Shown: piece after piece, positions 21,876-33,880 of the stretch | How positions within the stretch are numbered: position 1 is the stretch's first letter | Layout: the number at the start of each line of letters is the position of its first letter | Assembly (NCBI GenBank): GCA_024349245.1 | Contig: JALDNG010000041.1 | Span: 3,310,501-3,374,500 of the forward strand | Direction of reading: 5' to 3' | Source of the DNA: Neodontobutis hainanensis | Taxonomy: Eukaryota; Chordata; Actinopteri; Gobiiformes; Odontobutidae | DNA: 64,000 nt | The notes under the pieces: generated by a model | Told to the model about the DNA's origin: nothing | Database searches by the model: none | The model's input: only the letters and a program-made list of their open reading frames with translations | Translations under genes and position numbers: made by a program

Positions 21876-24153
21876 TCAGCTGTTGGCCCTCACTGCCTCG
21901 TGCTGGTTGTCCTGCTGTTTAAGACGGTAGTCAGCCAGGGCAGCTTTGATGGCATCTTCAGCCAGCACTGTTGTAGAGAAAATTATATTAAATATGTGGT
22001 TAGCATTAAATATACACAGACAAGAAGAGTCAGTATTACTGTAAGACTTACTGGAGCAGTGAAGTTTAACAGGTGGAAGACAGAGCTCTTTGGCAATGTC
22101 AGTGTTTTTAATCTCCAAAGCTTCATCCACCTGAAAGACAGAAGTGGAACATCAGCTGTCTCTATGTGATTTCGAAACCCAAGTGTAAACTGTACAAAGG
22201 TTTACTCACAGATTTGCCCTTCACCCACTCAGTCGCCAGAGAGCTGGAGGCAATGGCAGAACCGCAGCCGAAGGTTTTGAACCTGGCATCTACTATCTTT
22301 CCCTGTTCATCCACCTCAATCTGTCAACAGAAAAGTTTTATTCAAGCACACTCGAAAAGAAGATAATTAAATTCTAATACAACCTAAAACGTAATAAGGG
22401 ATTGTAGATGTGTCACTATTAAAATCATTGCACTTATCAACACAAGGTGGCAATAGCAGATAGAATTAGAAAATAAATTTGGTCAGAAGTGTGGTTTATG
22501 CACGTATCATTACCGCTGTACTTGGCACTTTGAGAGTCTTCTGTTATAATTTCAAAACAGTACTTTAACCATTGCTTTTGTAATTGACAGGATAGTTAGC
22601 GACAACATGTGTTCAGAAGTGACACTTAACTAAATCATAAATGACACAGTGCTAACTCATCAGCTAAACAAGATTGTATATTGTGTTGTTTTACAAAGCA
22701 GTTGCAATGTTACTGGTGCTACTTTAAGTGGAATAAACAGGAGATGTAAGACAACAGACCTGAAGCTTCATCACGTCTCCACAGGCAGGAGCTCCAACCA
22801 GACCGGTCCCAACATTCTTGGAGTTTTTATCCAGAGAGCCCACATTTCTGGGGTTTTCATAATGATCCACAACCTTCACAGAGCAGAAACAGATTAGTGT
22901 GTGAGATCAGACAGTGCTGAGCTGAATAAATACAATTCGTCTTAATTTTCTATAAAAAGGTTACACAACTTAAACGTATTTTCAAGACCTCAAAACAATA
23001 TGGTGTAGGATTTCTTTGTCCACTACAGTCAACATCCTGTTACCAACCTCTGCTGAGTCACAGTGGGCAGTCAGGTTACGTAAAAGCACATCTATACATT
23101 TGAAACCATTATTTTGTTTTGTCACTTTAACCCAAACTTTTCCATATAATTAAACTCAAGAGTTGAACTTTGAACATACCACATTCTCTTTAAAATGATT
23201 AATTTGCTGTAATCTCACTGTTAGAGCTCTGGTCTTTATTAACAGGGAATCAGGGTACAGTTGGAGAACTCAAGACGTCTCTCAAGGACATGTTTAAACA
23301 ACTCTCTCTCTCTGGGAATGTGATTTTAAACCTATTTTACTTGTTCTTGGGAGCAAACAAGAATATCCAAGCTTGTGGGAGGATTGTTTAAATGTTCCAT
23401 CCTTCCTGAATACAAGCAAACTCCTATACCAGTATGGGACATCTTCAGGTATAACAACTGGCTTGTTTATATGGTTGTTCTCTTGTTTGACTTGTTTAGG
23501 TCTCAGTTTAGTACATTTAAGACTTGAAATATCAGTGGTCTGTGGTAATGCAATCTTGACAGCAAACTTAACTTTGACTAAAGTCGATTAGAGACATTGG
23601 TCTAATCTGTATCCTGTAATAGAGTCAGTACAACCACCTTATTTACATCATCTCAGGTAGTGTTCATCATTGGTGTCTAAATGTGATTTGCATTTCTTTC
23701 AATATTACATAAAAACCCTACAATTGATATAATCAGAATGTTATTTTTAAGTGAATCGTTAATAAAGAATTAGCTACGCTAAAACTAATGACTGTATGTA
23801 TAGGCTATAGACTAAAACACTGATGAATTAAGATCTGAGAGCAAATAAAATAAAACAGCGGCCAACAAATGATCCTTAACAAATAAAGGCTGCACTGTTT
23901 GTACATAGTTATAGCGGTTAATTTAACTGAATTACCAAACCAGTTGTGTTGTGACCTTCTGACGACGCGATTATTACTCAACAGAGAAAGTTAGGTAAGC
24001 TAGTTTAGCATTAGCATCGCAGCAGCTAGCGCAGGCAGCACTATATTTTACCTTCACGTGGTAGCAGCATCGGCTGATAAACTCTGGAAAAGACAGCCTC
24101 TTAGTGAGGAAAGCCAGCTGGTAGATGCACTTATTAGCCACAGGACCCGCCAT
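21876..24153 (-). CDS. iscu: Iron-sulfur cluster assembly scaffold ISCU, mitochondrial
   Basis: Five exons read on the minus strand: 24153-24052, 22873-22760, 22320-22210, 22130-22052 and 21967-21876. All have GT-AG borders, and phases give 165 residues (human about 167). The N-terminal 34 residues contain several Lys/Arg and no acid until Glu25, fitting a mitochondrial presequence. The mature IscU fold follows from YHVKVVDHYENPRNVG. Cluster ligands are intact: Cys65 and Asp67 in APACGD, Cys91 in TFGCGSAIASS and Cys134 in KLHCSM. LPPVK (127-131), the motif recognised by the mitochondrial Hsp70/HscB chaperones, is present. Role: scaffold on which NFS1-ISD11-ACP with frataxin builds [2Fe-2S] clusters in the matrix. 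Intron 1 (about 1.2 kb) holds nothing recognised. The start was chosen as the only ATG in frame; codons further upstream are not ATG. Confidence 0.95.
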
Positions 24154-24483
24154 GTTGACAGACCGGGCTGAAATGACGCAGTTTTCTAGCAGCAAAGAAC
24201 GCAGCTCGGATCCCGAAAATACCCGAGTGAAGTCTCCGAGGCTGTGGGTGGGCGGAGTCAGGGTTTGTGGGCGTGTCTAGTTCCAGGAAGTCAACAACAA
24301 ACTCTATCCTTTTATAAACAATCTGCTGTATGCTCTAGTCTCAATTGAACCAAGCAGACCCGTTATCATCGACTGTACTAACTGTGTAAATATAGATTTA
24401 TATAGACCGTACAGTCTTTATTGTGTAAAAAAACCAACAGTGAGTGCAGCCCACCAATAGACTATAGAGCTGTAGCACAAATA
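24154..24483. other. iscu: iscu upstream region
   Basis: Sequence just upstream of the iscu start is CpG-containing (for example CGCAGCTCGGATCCCG and GGGTGGGCGGAGTC at about 24190-24260), consistent with a housekeeping-type promoter. It then becomes AT-rich. Promoter role is inferred from position. Confidence 0.4.
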
Positions 24484-25251
24484 CAGTGAGGAAAATAAGT
24501 AATAACCCTGCTATTTTGCAAGTTCTCCCACTTGTAAATCATGGAGGGTCTGAAATTCTCATCGAGGTGCATGTCCACTGTGAGAGACATAATCTAAAAA
24601 GAAAAATCCAGAAATCACAATATATGATTTTTTTTACTATTTATTTGTATGATACAGCTGTAAATAAGTATTTGAACACCTGTCTATCAGCTAGAATTCT
24701 GACCCTCAAAAACCTCTTAGTCCACCTCCATGTATTATATAAAAAAATAGATGCTATTAGAGGTTGCTAGATGCATAAAGGCACCTGTCCACTCCATACA
24801 ATCAGTAAGAATCCAACTACTAACATGGCCAAGACCAAAGAGCTGTCCAGAGACACTAGAGACAAAATTGTACACCTCCACAAGGCTGGAAAGGGCTACA
24901 GGGAAATTGCCAAGCAGCTTGGTGAAAACAGGTCCACTGTTGGAGCAATCATTAGAAAATGGAAGAAGCTAAACATGACTGTCTCCCACGGACTGGGGCT
25001 TCATGAAAGATCTCACCCTTAAGTTTGCCAATGACTATTTGGATGATCCAGAGGAGTCCTGGGAGAAAGTCATGTGGTTAGATGAGAACAAAATAGAACT
25101 TTTTGGTAATAATTCCACTAAACGTGTTTGGAGGAAGAAGAAAGATGAGTACCATCCCAAGAACACCATTCCTATTCACAGACCCTCCATTATTTACAAA
25201 AGGGAGAACTTGCAAAATAGTAGGGTGTTCAAATACTTATTTTACTCACTG
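24484..25251 (+). mobile_element. Deleted Tc1-like DNA transposon (Tc1/mariner)
   Basis: Terminal inverted repeats: the left end CAGTGAGGAAAATAAGTA pairs with the right end TACTTATTTTACTCACTG. Homology continues inward over TATTTTGCAAGTTCTCC. A TA dinucleotide flanks each side (24482-24483 and 25252-25253), the Tc1/mariner target duplication. Inside, from about 24825, is a paired-like helix-turn-helix start (MAKTKELSRDTRDKIVHLHK, GYREIAKQLGENRSTVGAIIRKWKK). A later piece with WEKVMWLDENKIELFG and KRVWRKK covers the region of the second catalytic Asp. The middle of the transposase, including the first catalytic Asp, and the C-terminal third are missing, so at about 768 bp it cannot encode an active enzyme. 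Confidence 0.85.
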
Positions 25252-25253
25252 TA

Positions 25254-27030
25254 GTTCTGCATGAATAAATAAAAATGTAATTATATAGTAAAATATATCT
25301 TACAGAATAAGTTACAGTGTCTTTGTGTGTCAATTTAGGAAATTTAATCAGAGGATTTGAGAAACTGGCTCAACCCCTAATGCTCACAACACAGGCCTTT
25401 ATGACTTGTTTTTAGAAACATATTGTGTAACAGTGTAAAGGTACTTTTGTTCAATTCAGAATTCACATAACACTGAAAAATAATAATACACCAAGAAAAA
25501 CACCATGCAAATAAATGTCTGTGTTATTGCTTATATTGGGGAACAATGACTTATTGACTGGTGATTTACAGATTAAAATGAATCCACTCAGCTTTTTCTT
25601 ATATTGCACAACAGCATCATATGATTTTAGAGAACTGCAAAGAAAGCATCTTTCTTTGCTTCTACTTAACTATCAATACAAAAATGTAAAGTGGTGTAAT
25701 ACTAAAAAGTTGACCAGCTAGTTGAGTGTTCAGTGCATTTTCAATCATTTTTTTTGCTAAAATGGATGCATCTTCAATAAACATAAAGCCTTATTTGAAC
25801 AGTTTATACAAAATCCCACTAACTAAATTACAGACTGAAATTTCTGAAGTTCTCTTTTAACTTTTTCCCAATTGCCAAGACAAAAAATGCCATTCTCTGT
25901 ACCAAGAGGTCAACTGTGTAAACACATTTATCAAAATTGTCACTGTTTTGTTAAAACCACAAAAACACAATTCACTGCTTAAACATAGTTTACTAGTCGT
26001 GTTGTGTTAACTTTGATAACAGAGTGCAAGCTATTTCAACAGAGTTAGATTCTGGCCGGAAAGTCAGAAATTGTGTTAATTTTGTTTCTGTTTAAAATTA
26101 TGTAAGAAGTGTGAAGAAAACACAGCTTTTATGTGAAACAGTCTTCAGACCTTTCCTTAGTTGAGGTCAATTTGGACATGTTATAGGGGAGTTTTCTATT
26201 TTGTGATTGCATGTATTTAAAAACTCGCCGCCCACTTTCTCAGCATCACACTTTTTTCATAGCACCATTTCACAACATGTTTTACAAAACACTAGACACA
26301 ATTTACTGTTATGCATTCAAACGGTAAGACTATGTAATTTGAATAAAATTGGACGGCCTTAATGTCAAGATTGTATATCTTTAAACACTTTTATGTCATC
26401 ACATAACAGTCATATTTACCACATACAGCAAATTAAGGCTGTGCAATATGGACAAAATAATCATATTGCCATATCTTTATTGAATGTTAAAAAAGTTTTT
26501 GAACATTTCATAAATTTTATATACCTTTTAACTCCACCACATTGTGTCAATATTTGCCGGTAAAATAAAAGCTCACCGGACCCTTTTTATTTTACTGACC
26601 AATTACAAAATAAACTGTCCAAAAGCCTGCATAAATCAGAATTATGAGAATAAAGTCTGAATTGGGAAAATAATCCTGGCCCTAATCCTATTCCATACAA
26701 GAAACTGTGTAAAGAAGTCAGCTAAAATTTGTGTCATGACAAAAAACTTTCACTGGCTTGCGTCACTTTAGTAGATGCCATTAGCCAGGAAACAATAATG
26801 AGAAGTGAAAACAAAGTACAAATAATTGAAGACACAGGAGTGACTGCTGTACTAACACTCCACGCAACGTAAGTGTGTTAAAATATCTTAAACAAAGTTA
26901 GATAAGTTGTGTACTAAAACTGTCATGCTCATATTTATTAAGAATTACATTGTCATTTTGTATAATATTTAATTTTGTATGATTTGTATGAATGATAATT
27001 TTGTATGATATTTCAGAAATTTTAAACAGC
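25254..27030. other. AT-rich intergenic DNA and leader of cmklr1
   Basis: No coding exon recognised. A GCTGTGCAATATGGACAAAATAATCATATTGCC segment at about 26435-26470 resembles a dispersed fish repeat. A candidate untranslated cmklr1 exon ends at a donor (CGCAAC|GTAAGT) at 26868. The coding exon's acceptor (ATATTTCAG) ends at 27016, fifteen bases before the start codon. Confidence 0.4.
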
Positions 27031-28038
27031 ATGGAAGTGGATTATGTCAACTATGATGACTACACTCCAGCCAATGAAACTGAGTACAACTCCTCCACAG
27101 GTGAAAAGCTACATTTTGTGACCTCCCAGACATGGATAACACCAGTTCTGGTTACAGTTAATATCATTATATCTGTTATTGGTCTGGGAGGAAACTTGCT
27201 GGTCATCTGGATTTGTGGATGGAAAATGAAAAGGACTGTCCTCACAACATGGTACATCAGTCTTGCCATTTCAGACTTTGTATTCTGTGCCTTCCTGCCC
27301 ATGGAGGTGTACTACATGATAACTTTGCACTGGCCTTTCGGACTGGTCTTGTGCAAACTAACATCCTCTGTTTTGTTTCTCAACATGTACAGCAGTGTGT
27401 TTTTACTCGTCCTGATTAGCTTAGATCGATGCATAATGGTTTCATTTCCTATTTGGTCACACAATTACCGGTCAGTTCAGAAGGCACGAGCCGTTGTTGC
27501 TATGATGTGGGTGCTATCTGCCCTCTTAACTTTACCCTCAGTGATCTACAGACAAATAACACAACATGGCTCCGTCACCCAGTGCTTCACAAATTATGAA
27601 GTGCCCTCACATCACAGAGCGGTGGCACTTTCACGGTTTGTTTGTGGCTTTCTTATTCCTTTCATTGTTATTGTTATGTGTGCTGTGGTGCTTATTGTGA
27701 AGTTGAGAAAAGTGACACTCAAATCTGAAAAGCCTTACAAAATTATGTCTGCACTTATATGTTCATTTTTCTTCTGCTGGGTCCCTTATCATACTTTTGT
27801 GATTTTGGAGCTAGACTTGAAGAACCATAGCTTGGATGTACTTCACACTGGACTGAAAGTTGGGGCTACTCTGGCTGCGGCGAACAGCTTCATTTCACCA
27901 GTTCTATATGTTTTCATTGGTAATGACTTTAAAAGGACCCTAAAAAGGTCATTGACATCAAGAATAGAAGCAGCAATGGCAGAGGATTTACGTTCAGGAC
28001 GTTTCAATTCAAGATCAAAGTCAATGGAAATTGCATAA
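27031..28038 (+). CDS. cmklr1: Chemerin-like receptor 1 (chemokine-like receptor 1), class A GPCR
   Basis: Single coding exon, 335 residues; the ATG at 27031 is the first after the acceptor at 27016. The N-terminus is rich in Tyr and acid (DYVNYDDY, possible tyrosine sulfation) with NET and NSS glycosylation sites. Seven membrane helices follow, with GNLLVIW in TM1, LAISD in TM2, Cys108 pairing with Cys185, DRC (132-134) in place of DRY as in mammalian CMKLR1, CWVP (249-252) in TM6 and SPVLY (289-293) in TM7. SLDRCIMVSFPIWSHNYRSV and FRCG-like FVCGFLIP strongly recall human CMKLR1, and KPYKIM precedes TM6. Family role: Gi-coupled receptor for chemerin (RARRES2) on macrophages, dendritic cells and adipocytes. 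ECL2 is shorter than in human, explaining part of the length difference (human about 371-373). The TM7 NPxxY asparagine is replaced by serine. Confidence 0.88.
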   Translation: MEVDYVNYDDYTPANETEYNSSTGEKLHFVTSQTWITPVLVTVNIIISVIGLGGNLLVIWICGWKMKRTVLTTWYISLAISDFVFCAFLPMEVYYMITLHWPFGLVLCKLTSSVLFLNMYSSVFLLVLISLDRCIMVSFPIWSHNYRSVQKARAVVAMMWVLSALLTLPSVIYRQITQHGSVTQCFTNYEVPSHHRAVALSRFVCGFLIPFIVIVMCAVVLIVKLRKVTLKSEKPYKIMSALICSFFFCWVPYHTFVILELDLKNHSLDVLHTGLKVGATLAAANSFISPVLYVFIGNDFKRTLKRSLTSRIEAAMAEDLRSGRFNSRSKSMEIA

Positions 28039-29939
28039 AATGTAGACATGTAAAAATGTTGCAAAAATGTATAAAGATAAAGAAAGTGCCTGGTTTATTG
28101 TTTGAATTAAAATGTCTTTGTTCCTTGTGAACTCAAGCATCATGAAGCTGCATATTTATTCTCAACCACATTGGCAAAAACAAACGCAGAGTTGCCACAG
28201 AAAAACCCTATTTCCTCAAACAGCTGAAAAAAAAAAAAAAAAGTCCCTAGTTATTTACTTAGTAACAAATTTTTCTTCTTCAGGTCTATAGTCCAACAGA
28301 AGTGCATTGCATTCACACAAAAATAATTATGATAATTTTTAAAATGATCTCGTAATTACAAGAAAAGCAGTTGTAATTACAAAATAAGATTGAGTTAATA
28401 TTCTAGCTGTTTACACAGGTGAGGCTCATATCAATTGCCTTGGTGGGCTAGGCCCCTCCTGTAATGATGGCTTTTCAATGTATTGTTAAAAATTTACTAA
28501 ATATAGTAACATTAAATGTATATTTTTAACATTATTATATTTTGTAGAAGATTCCAGAACATAGTTTTTATAGTTTTGATGGCACTAATATGTCTACATT
28601 GCCAATAAAAACAAGAAAAAATGGCTTATTCTTATGACCCCGAACACAATGACACACACAGTCATCTTCCTCATTTGGTGACTGGGATGGCCCGCCCCTT
28701 TAATTACCTGTTGGCAATTAAACCTAACAATTTTATCCATTGGAGCTAAATGTGTTCAGCCCAGAGACTTGGATTTATATAAACCCTAGAGACTTACAAA
28801 GTAACAGTGAACTTCCCTGTACATCTAAGAGAGAGTGAAGAAATGACAGAACAAGCTGGAGATTTTCATACAACTATAGCTTTGGAAATATCTGTTCCAT
28901 TTAGAATAATTTCACAAATTTAGAGTTAGCATTATTTGCTACTTAACAAAAATCTTTTGTTTCCAGTCTCCCTTTTTTGCCCCAGTCTTCATTTTTTGCC
29001 TCAGTCTTCATTAGAGTAATAAAACATTTTGTATTTAGTTGAAGCCAGAGATCATGTAAATAAATTTGAAAGTTATAAGTGTTTGTGTGAACGAGTTTGA
29101 CATAATCCTAGTCATTGAGTACAAGTTTCTTTGAAATGTGATTGTATTTTTTAGCCCACCCAACAAATATCACCACCAGCCACCACTGCACATAGGAAGT
29201 TGCTTACTGCAGTTGACAGAAGTAAAGACAAAAACTAGTTTGAAGCAGAACAGTTGTAAAAACACAATAACGGCCATGGGCTGTCCCACTGCCACGGCAA
29301 GTCAAAATTTTGAATCAATATTTTTAATGCTGACAGCGACACCTTGCAATCCTTTTTAACACTGAACGGATCAACAGCTTAGGCGTTCTTGTGTTTTATG
29401 AGTTCAATATGTTGCATCAATTGAATATTAAAGATTATGATGGGCTTCTTAGCGATCTGAGTGCGCAGCCCAGTGAAGCCTGGGAGGTTGAACTGAGGGC
29501 ATATGTGATCGTTGTGACTACTGGCCACGCCCCTTGCTTCGGCCCAGATCTACTTCCGGTTATAATCGCTACGGTAGTGTGATGCAACTGGATGCCACCT
29601 ACTGTAAAGCGATTTACTCAGGTTTTCACAAAAGTTTGCTTTTATAACAACGACTTCTAGTAAAGAGTTTGTGCCTTGTTTACGCTGTTCTTTTAGCACT
29701 GGTTTTGTCAGTTGTCAGTGGTAGCAGCGGACACATTTCTGGATGAAGCTAAGGTTAGCGCTAGCACCAACTGTTAACAGACTTTTGTTTTCACCGTTTT
29801 TCATTCCGCCCTGTGTTTAGCTGCATTGTGAGAGCTTTATAACAATTACATTTTCCTCACGTATGTGTGTTTTTTGAAGTGCAGGGTGCTGTCGGAGCCA
29901 CCCACTCTGAATATTTGTGTTGAGAGGAACAGTTTTTAA
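28039..29939. other. cmklr1 3' UTR, intergenic DNA and rnf185 promoter region
   Basis: AATAAA at 28604-28609 is a possible cmklr1 polyadenylation signal. A short A-run lies at 28227-28242. From about 29520 to the rnf185 start the sequence becomes GC-richer, and probably contains the rnf185 promoter and leader. No coding exon was recognised. Confidence 0.4.
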
Positions 29940-31329
29940 ATGGCCAGCTCGTCGGCTTCTGAAAACACAGGTACCACCTCCAGCAGCTCGACTGCGGCAG
30001 ACAGCGGCAACCAGGACAGCACCTTTGAGTGTAATATATGTCTAGACACCGCCAAAGATGCAGTCATCAGCCTGTGTGGACATCTCTTTTGGTAAGTGCA
30101 GCAGTAGCTCTTGTTTACTGTATTTCAGCGTAATAAATGGCAGGGATTAAGGTAACCTGCTTAAAGTAATACTCAAATGGAGGTGTTGTTTATTGTTAAG
30201 TTGTGGGGAAGCAATAAAAAGTAAATAATTTAACTAAACTTTCACATTGTTACTTTTGTATATTGCTTTCACTAATAACTCCTATTTCTTCTCCTCATCC
30301 AGTTGGCCTTGTTTGCACCAGGTAAGTTGAATGTTCTTTGTGTATATTAACTAGAAATAAATGCTGTCAAATCTCAATTTAACATTAATTATGCAGTGGT
30401 TGGAGACCAGGCCAACCAGACAAGTGTGTCCTGTGTGTAAAGCTGGAATCAGTCGCGATAAAGTTATCCCATTATACGGCCGCGGAAGCAACGGGCAACA
30501 GGATCCCAGGTGAGAAAATGTGTATTTAATTTTGTAGTGTATTACGAGTACATAATATCACTGGGAATGTTCAGAAATACATGTTGTACATGATGTGTGG
30601 GTTTAGTGTCAACATTTATTTACAGAGAAAGAACTCCCCCACGACCACAAGGACAGCGACCAGAACCTGAAAATCGTGGGGTAAGTACTACATAAGTATA
30701 CTGTAGACTTAGTTGTAAGTGTAACTTTTTGTTCAAAATGTGTGCCAAGTTATGGATTTATATATTCCTTATTGCTACTATCTATTCATGAGAAAAGCTT
30801 TAAATAGGGTAGGTAGACTGGTAGTTACTGTTCATTAACAAAATGACCTTTCCCACTGGAATCTATTAAATGCACCGTGATGTAGTGTAGAACCTTCTCT
30901 TGAGAATAACCCAGAACCTGCTTTCTGTTGCGTCACATATTAATTTATGTATGTCAATACATCTTATATTGCAGGAGCATAGTTAAGTATTAAGAGGTTC
31001 CTATACTTGCATTTTTAAATTGTATTTTTTTCTAGGGATTTCAAGGCTTTGGTTTTGGAGATGGAGGATTCCAGATGTCATTTGGAATAGGCGCTTTTCC
31101 ATTTGGTATTTTTGCTACAGCTTTTAATATCAATGATGGAAGACCTCCGCCTGGTAGGTTTTACACCCTCTGCTGTGGCTGTTTTGTCTTATATCTGAAA
31201 GTAACTAACCATATATCCATTCCCCATACAGCAGCTCCTGGGACTCCACAGCACATGGATGAGCAATTTCTGTCACGTCTTTTCCTCTTTGTTGCTTTGG
31301 TAATTATGTTTTGGCTGCTGATTGCATAA
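29940..31329 (+). CDS. rnf185: E3 ubiquitin ligase RNF185 (ER membrane RING finger)
   Basis: Six exons: 29940-30091, 30303-30321 (19-base microexon), 30397-30509, 30626-30680, 31036-31153 and 31232-31329. Phases agree and the product is 184 residues (human 192). A Ser/Thr-rich N-terminus of about 28 residues is followed by a C3HC4 RING: CNIC, then CGHLFCWPC, then CPVC near residue 75. Next comes the highly conserved KAGISRDKVIPLYGRG and a Pro/Arg-rich linker. GGFQMSFGIGAFPFGIFATAF forms the first membrane-associated segment, and a C-terminal helix ends in FLFVALVIMFWLLIA. Role: ER-associated degradation ligase, closely related to RNF5, also acting on mitochondria and innate immune signalling. 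The ATG has a good context (AAAATGGCC). The C-terminal 100 residues are near-identical to the mammalian protein as I remember it, which separates it from RNF5. Confidence 0.95.
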
Positions 31330-32140
31330 ATGGTCAACTTGGCAGCAAAGAGATCACTATGAACCCTGTGAATCTGCCATAGGTTTGTATTTTTCATCAC
31401 AAAGCCATGTTATATTCTAATGAGGCAGAACTGTAAAGATATCTATACTCGTTAAGATACTTTGAGCTAACAACTGCAAAGCTTTGTTTTGTTTTAATTT
31501 TAAAGCCTTAGTGGGGCGATTTGTATTTTCCCACTGTTTACTATAGAGTATTGTATACAGCTTGCTCACTCGTACAGGCATGTTAAATATTTTATTTCGC
31601 TAAAATATTAAGCATTCTAAATTTGTGTTTGCTAAACTTTACACAGTTCTGTTATAACATCTACTGTGGTTCTTTGATATGACATTTAAATAACTGAAGC
31701 AGAAGATTTCAAGTACCTAATAGAAGTGTTTTTTTCTTTGTATTCTGTTTTATTTATCAATGTAAGATTTGACAAAAAAAAAAAAACTACACTATGCCAA
31801 ACGGCGTGTCAAATCAAAATACTGGCATTAGTCCTTATTTGAAATTTTGATTTGACATTTTTAAAGCAAATGTGTGTAAACAGTGTTTTTAAAATCCTTT
31901 AACTGTATCACTGTAATTTAAATGTAAAATACTGTACAAATGAAGACAGCTGACTCTGAAATTACTTTTCTAAATGTGAATTGCCTCTAGAGCAATACGT
32001 TGCATTGTAAATAAAGAAGTTATTCGTACCAAATTTCTCTTTACTAACAAATAGAAGATCTTATTAAACCGTACGAAATTAGATTTGATTCATGTTTTTC
32101 TAAAATAGACAAGACCTGAGGCCCGTGATAAAAAGTCCTT
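31330..32140. other. rnf185: rnf185 3' UTR, tail-to-tail with the MADF-BESS gene
   Basis: AATAAA at 32010-32015 is a good polyadenylation signal for rnf185. Only about 125 bases separate it from the stop codon of the reverse-strand MADF-BESS gene, so the two 3' UTRs are close or overlap. Confidence 0.55.
32010..32015 (+). terminator. rnf185: Polyadenylation signal of rnf185
   Basis: AATAAA on the rnf185 strand, 680 bases after the stop codon. Confidence 0.5.
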
Positions 32141-33880
32141 TCAGTCCTGTGCTTCTCCTTCCGAGTGTTTGTCGGACTCTGACACATTGAACTCCGCTTC
32201 ATACATTATCTGCTGAATCTTTATTTTTGTTTCACATCTTTTTTGAGGAGCAAGTCGCTTTAGAGCTGGGACAAAGCTCAGCAAAAAAAGTTCATCTTCA
32301 TCCCGAGGTCTGTTGGAAAGTGAAGAGCTGCTGTCTTTGATCAGCCACTTTGTAGGAAACTGTGGATTTGTGGAACTAGTCACTGGAAAAGTGTCACGCA
32401 TCAACCGTCGTTTTCGTCCTGGTTTGTTGATCATTGGGGAGATGCTTGATGGGATCTTGGCCAGAGCTGCCAACTGAGCAACTTGGGCATCTTGAGCAAC
32501 AGATGCTATCTGTGGTTTGATGTCACTTTGGCTGATCTGATTGGCTTTTGTACTGGACTGTGGAGTCTTGACCACCTCTGATGTAGGTGTGGTTTCTCCC
32601 TCTGCGCTGCCAGATTCAGTGTCATGGTTATCCTGCTCTTCCTCTAGAGAAATATCAGTCACGCCGACTCTTGACCCAGTAAAAGGTGCAATGAAATTCA
32701 TCAGCTGTCTGTATCTCCATCTGCTTTGGACAGGTTCTCCAAAAAGTGATTTACTTTTGATCTCAAGCCGGACTTCCTTCAAATACCTGTCTCTCATGTT
32801 CTTCCATTTCCTCTTGCACTCGTCAGCTGAAACACAAGACAGAGTTAGATGCTTAAAGACTGTGCTATGGCTACAGACTGAACACATGGTCAAATCTAGT
32901 TTCTAAATAACCAGATTAATGGAACCAGACAAAATCTACAGCTTATTAATTGTTAAATGAAGTGGTCTAATCATAATTCCTGTTTTCTTAGACCTATAGC
33001 ACATAAATGTTAGAATTTAAATGTAAAGACATTAAATAACTCTTGGCCTCCTTGATTTAAAAATTCCAAGGGTGGAAAGAGAAATTAGAAGAGCAAACCT
33101 AATAAAGTTCGTGACACAAAAATTAGGCTACATGACATTTCTTGATAAGTGAAAAAAATAAAGGAAAAAAAAAACAAACTAAACGGCTAAAGAAGTGTTA
33201 AAATACTTTTATTACTTCGTGGGAACAGTGTAGGCTAATGTCTATATCATAGTTTGCACAGGAACCAGCAGAATTACGCCATTGCCTATATTCCCTTCAC
33301 ACTGTGCTGCTGTTGCCTCCTCAACGACTCCATAAGCTTTAGCTCACGGCGCCATCGCGGGTTAAATGGGCGAAACGAAACACACGCGGCTTTCATCCGT
33401 CCGTTCTTGCCGCTCAACAGGCCGCCCTGCCGCTGTGCTGTGCCGTGGACGCGGCTAGCGGCGCCAACAAAAGAGCCAGACTGTGCCTTTCACCGTTTGT
33501 GCAGCGCGGCCTACGGCGTGGTGCTGTTGCTGCTACCGCTAGCACGGCACCGCGGCTACAACAGCACTGCCCCTTGCATTCGCGCATAAAACAACAACAA
33601 AAACAGCACTTAAATAGATAAAATAATACTAATGGGGTAAATATATAGTATATAAAACTGTGTCCCACAACTCGATCTGGTCAACACTGAAAAAAAGGAA
33701 TAAAATAAGTCATAAAAGTTAGGATGAGTGTTTAACTCTGAAATACTCACTGGGGAGACCTAAAGACAAACTGATGTTTTTCCAAGCATTTGCCCGGCTT
33801 TGTGTGCAGCGATAGTTCGGTAAAGTAGCATTGTAGAGTTCAGGGTAATTAAATACAGCCAAAATTAACTTATCGTCCAT
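32141..33880 (-). CDS. MADF-BESS domain protein (Adf-1-like putative transcription factor)
   Basis: Two exons on the minus strand, 33880-33751 and 32826-32141, joined in phase to give 271 residues. The N-terminal approximately 85 residues form a MADF (SANT/Myb-like) domain: DDKLILAVFNYPELYN, then RANAWKNISLSLGLP, then DECKRKWKNMRDRYLKEVR and a tryptophan-containing WRYRQLMNFI. The spacing of the three Trp positions fits the domain. A Ser/Thr/Gln-rich linker follows with a basic KPGRKRRLMRD (possible NLS). A BESS motif near the C-terminus (EDELFLLSFVPALKRL, then KIKIQQIMYEAEF) would mediate protein interaction. Such genes are expanded in insects and fish, and this one has no symbol I can assign. 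The intron contains a GC-rich patch at 33320-33590. The gene lies tail-to-tail with rnf185. Confidence 0.82.

Noticed and set aside
33254..33589. Plus-strand ORF of 111 codons in a GC-rich patch
   Set aside because: It lies in the intron of the reverse-strand MADF-BESS gene and has low-complexity Arg/Ala/Cys content. A CpG-rich segment gives long open frames by chance.
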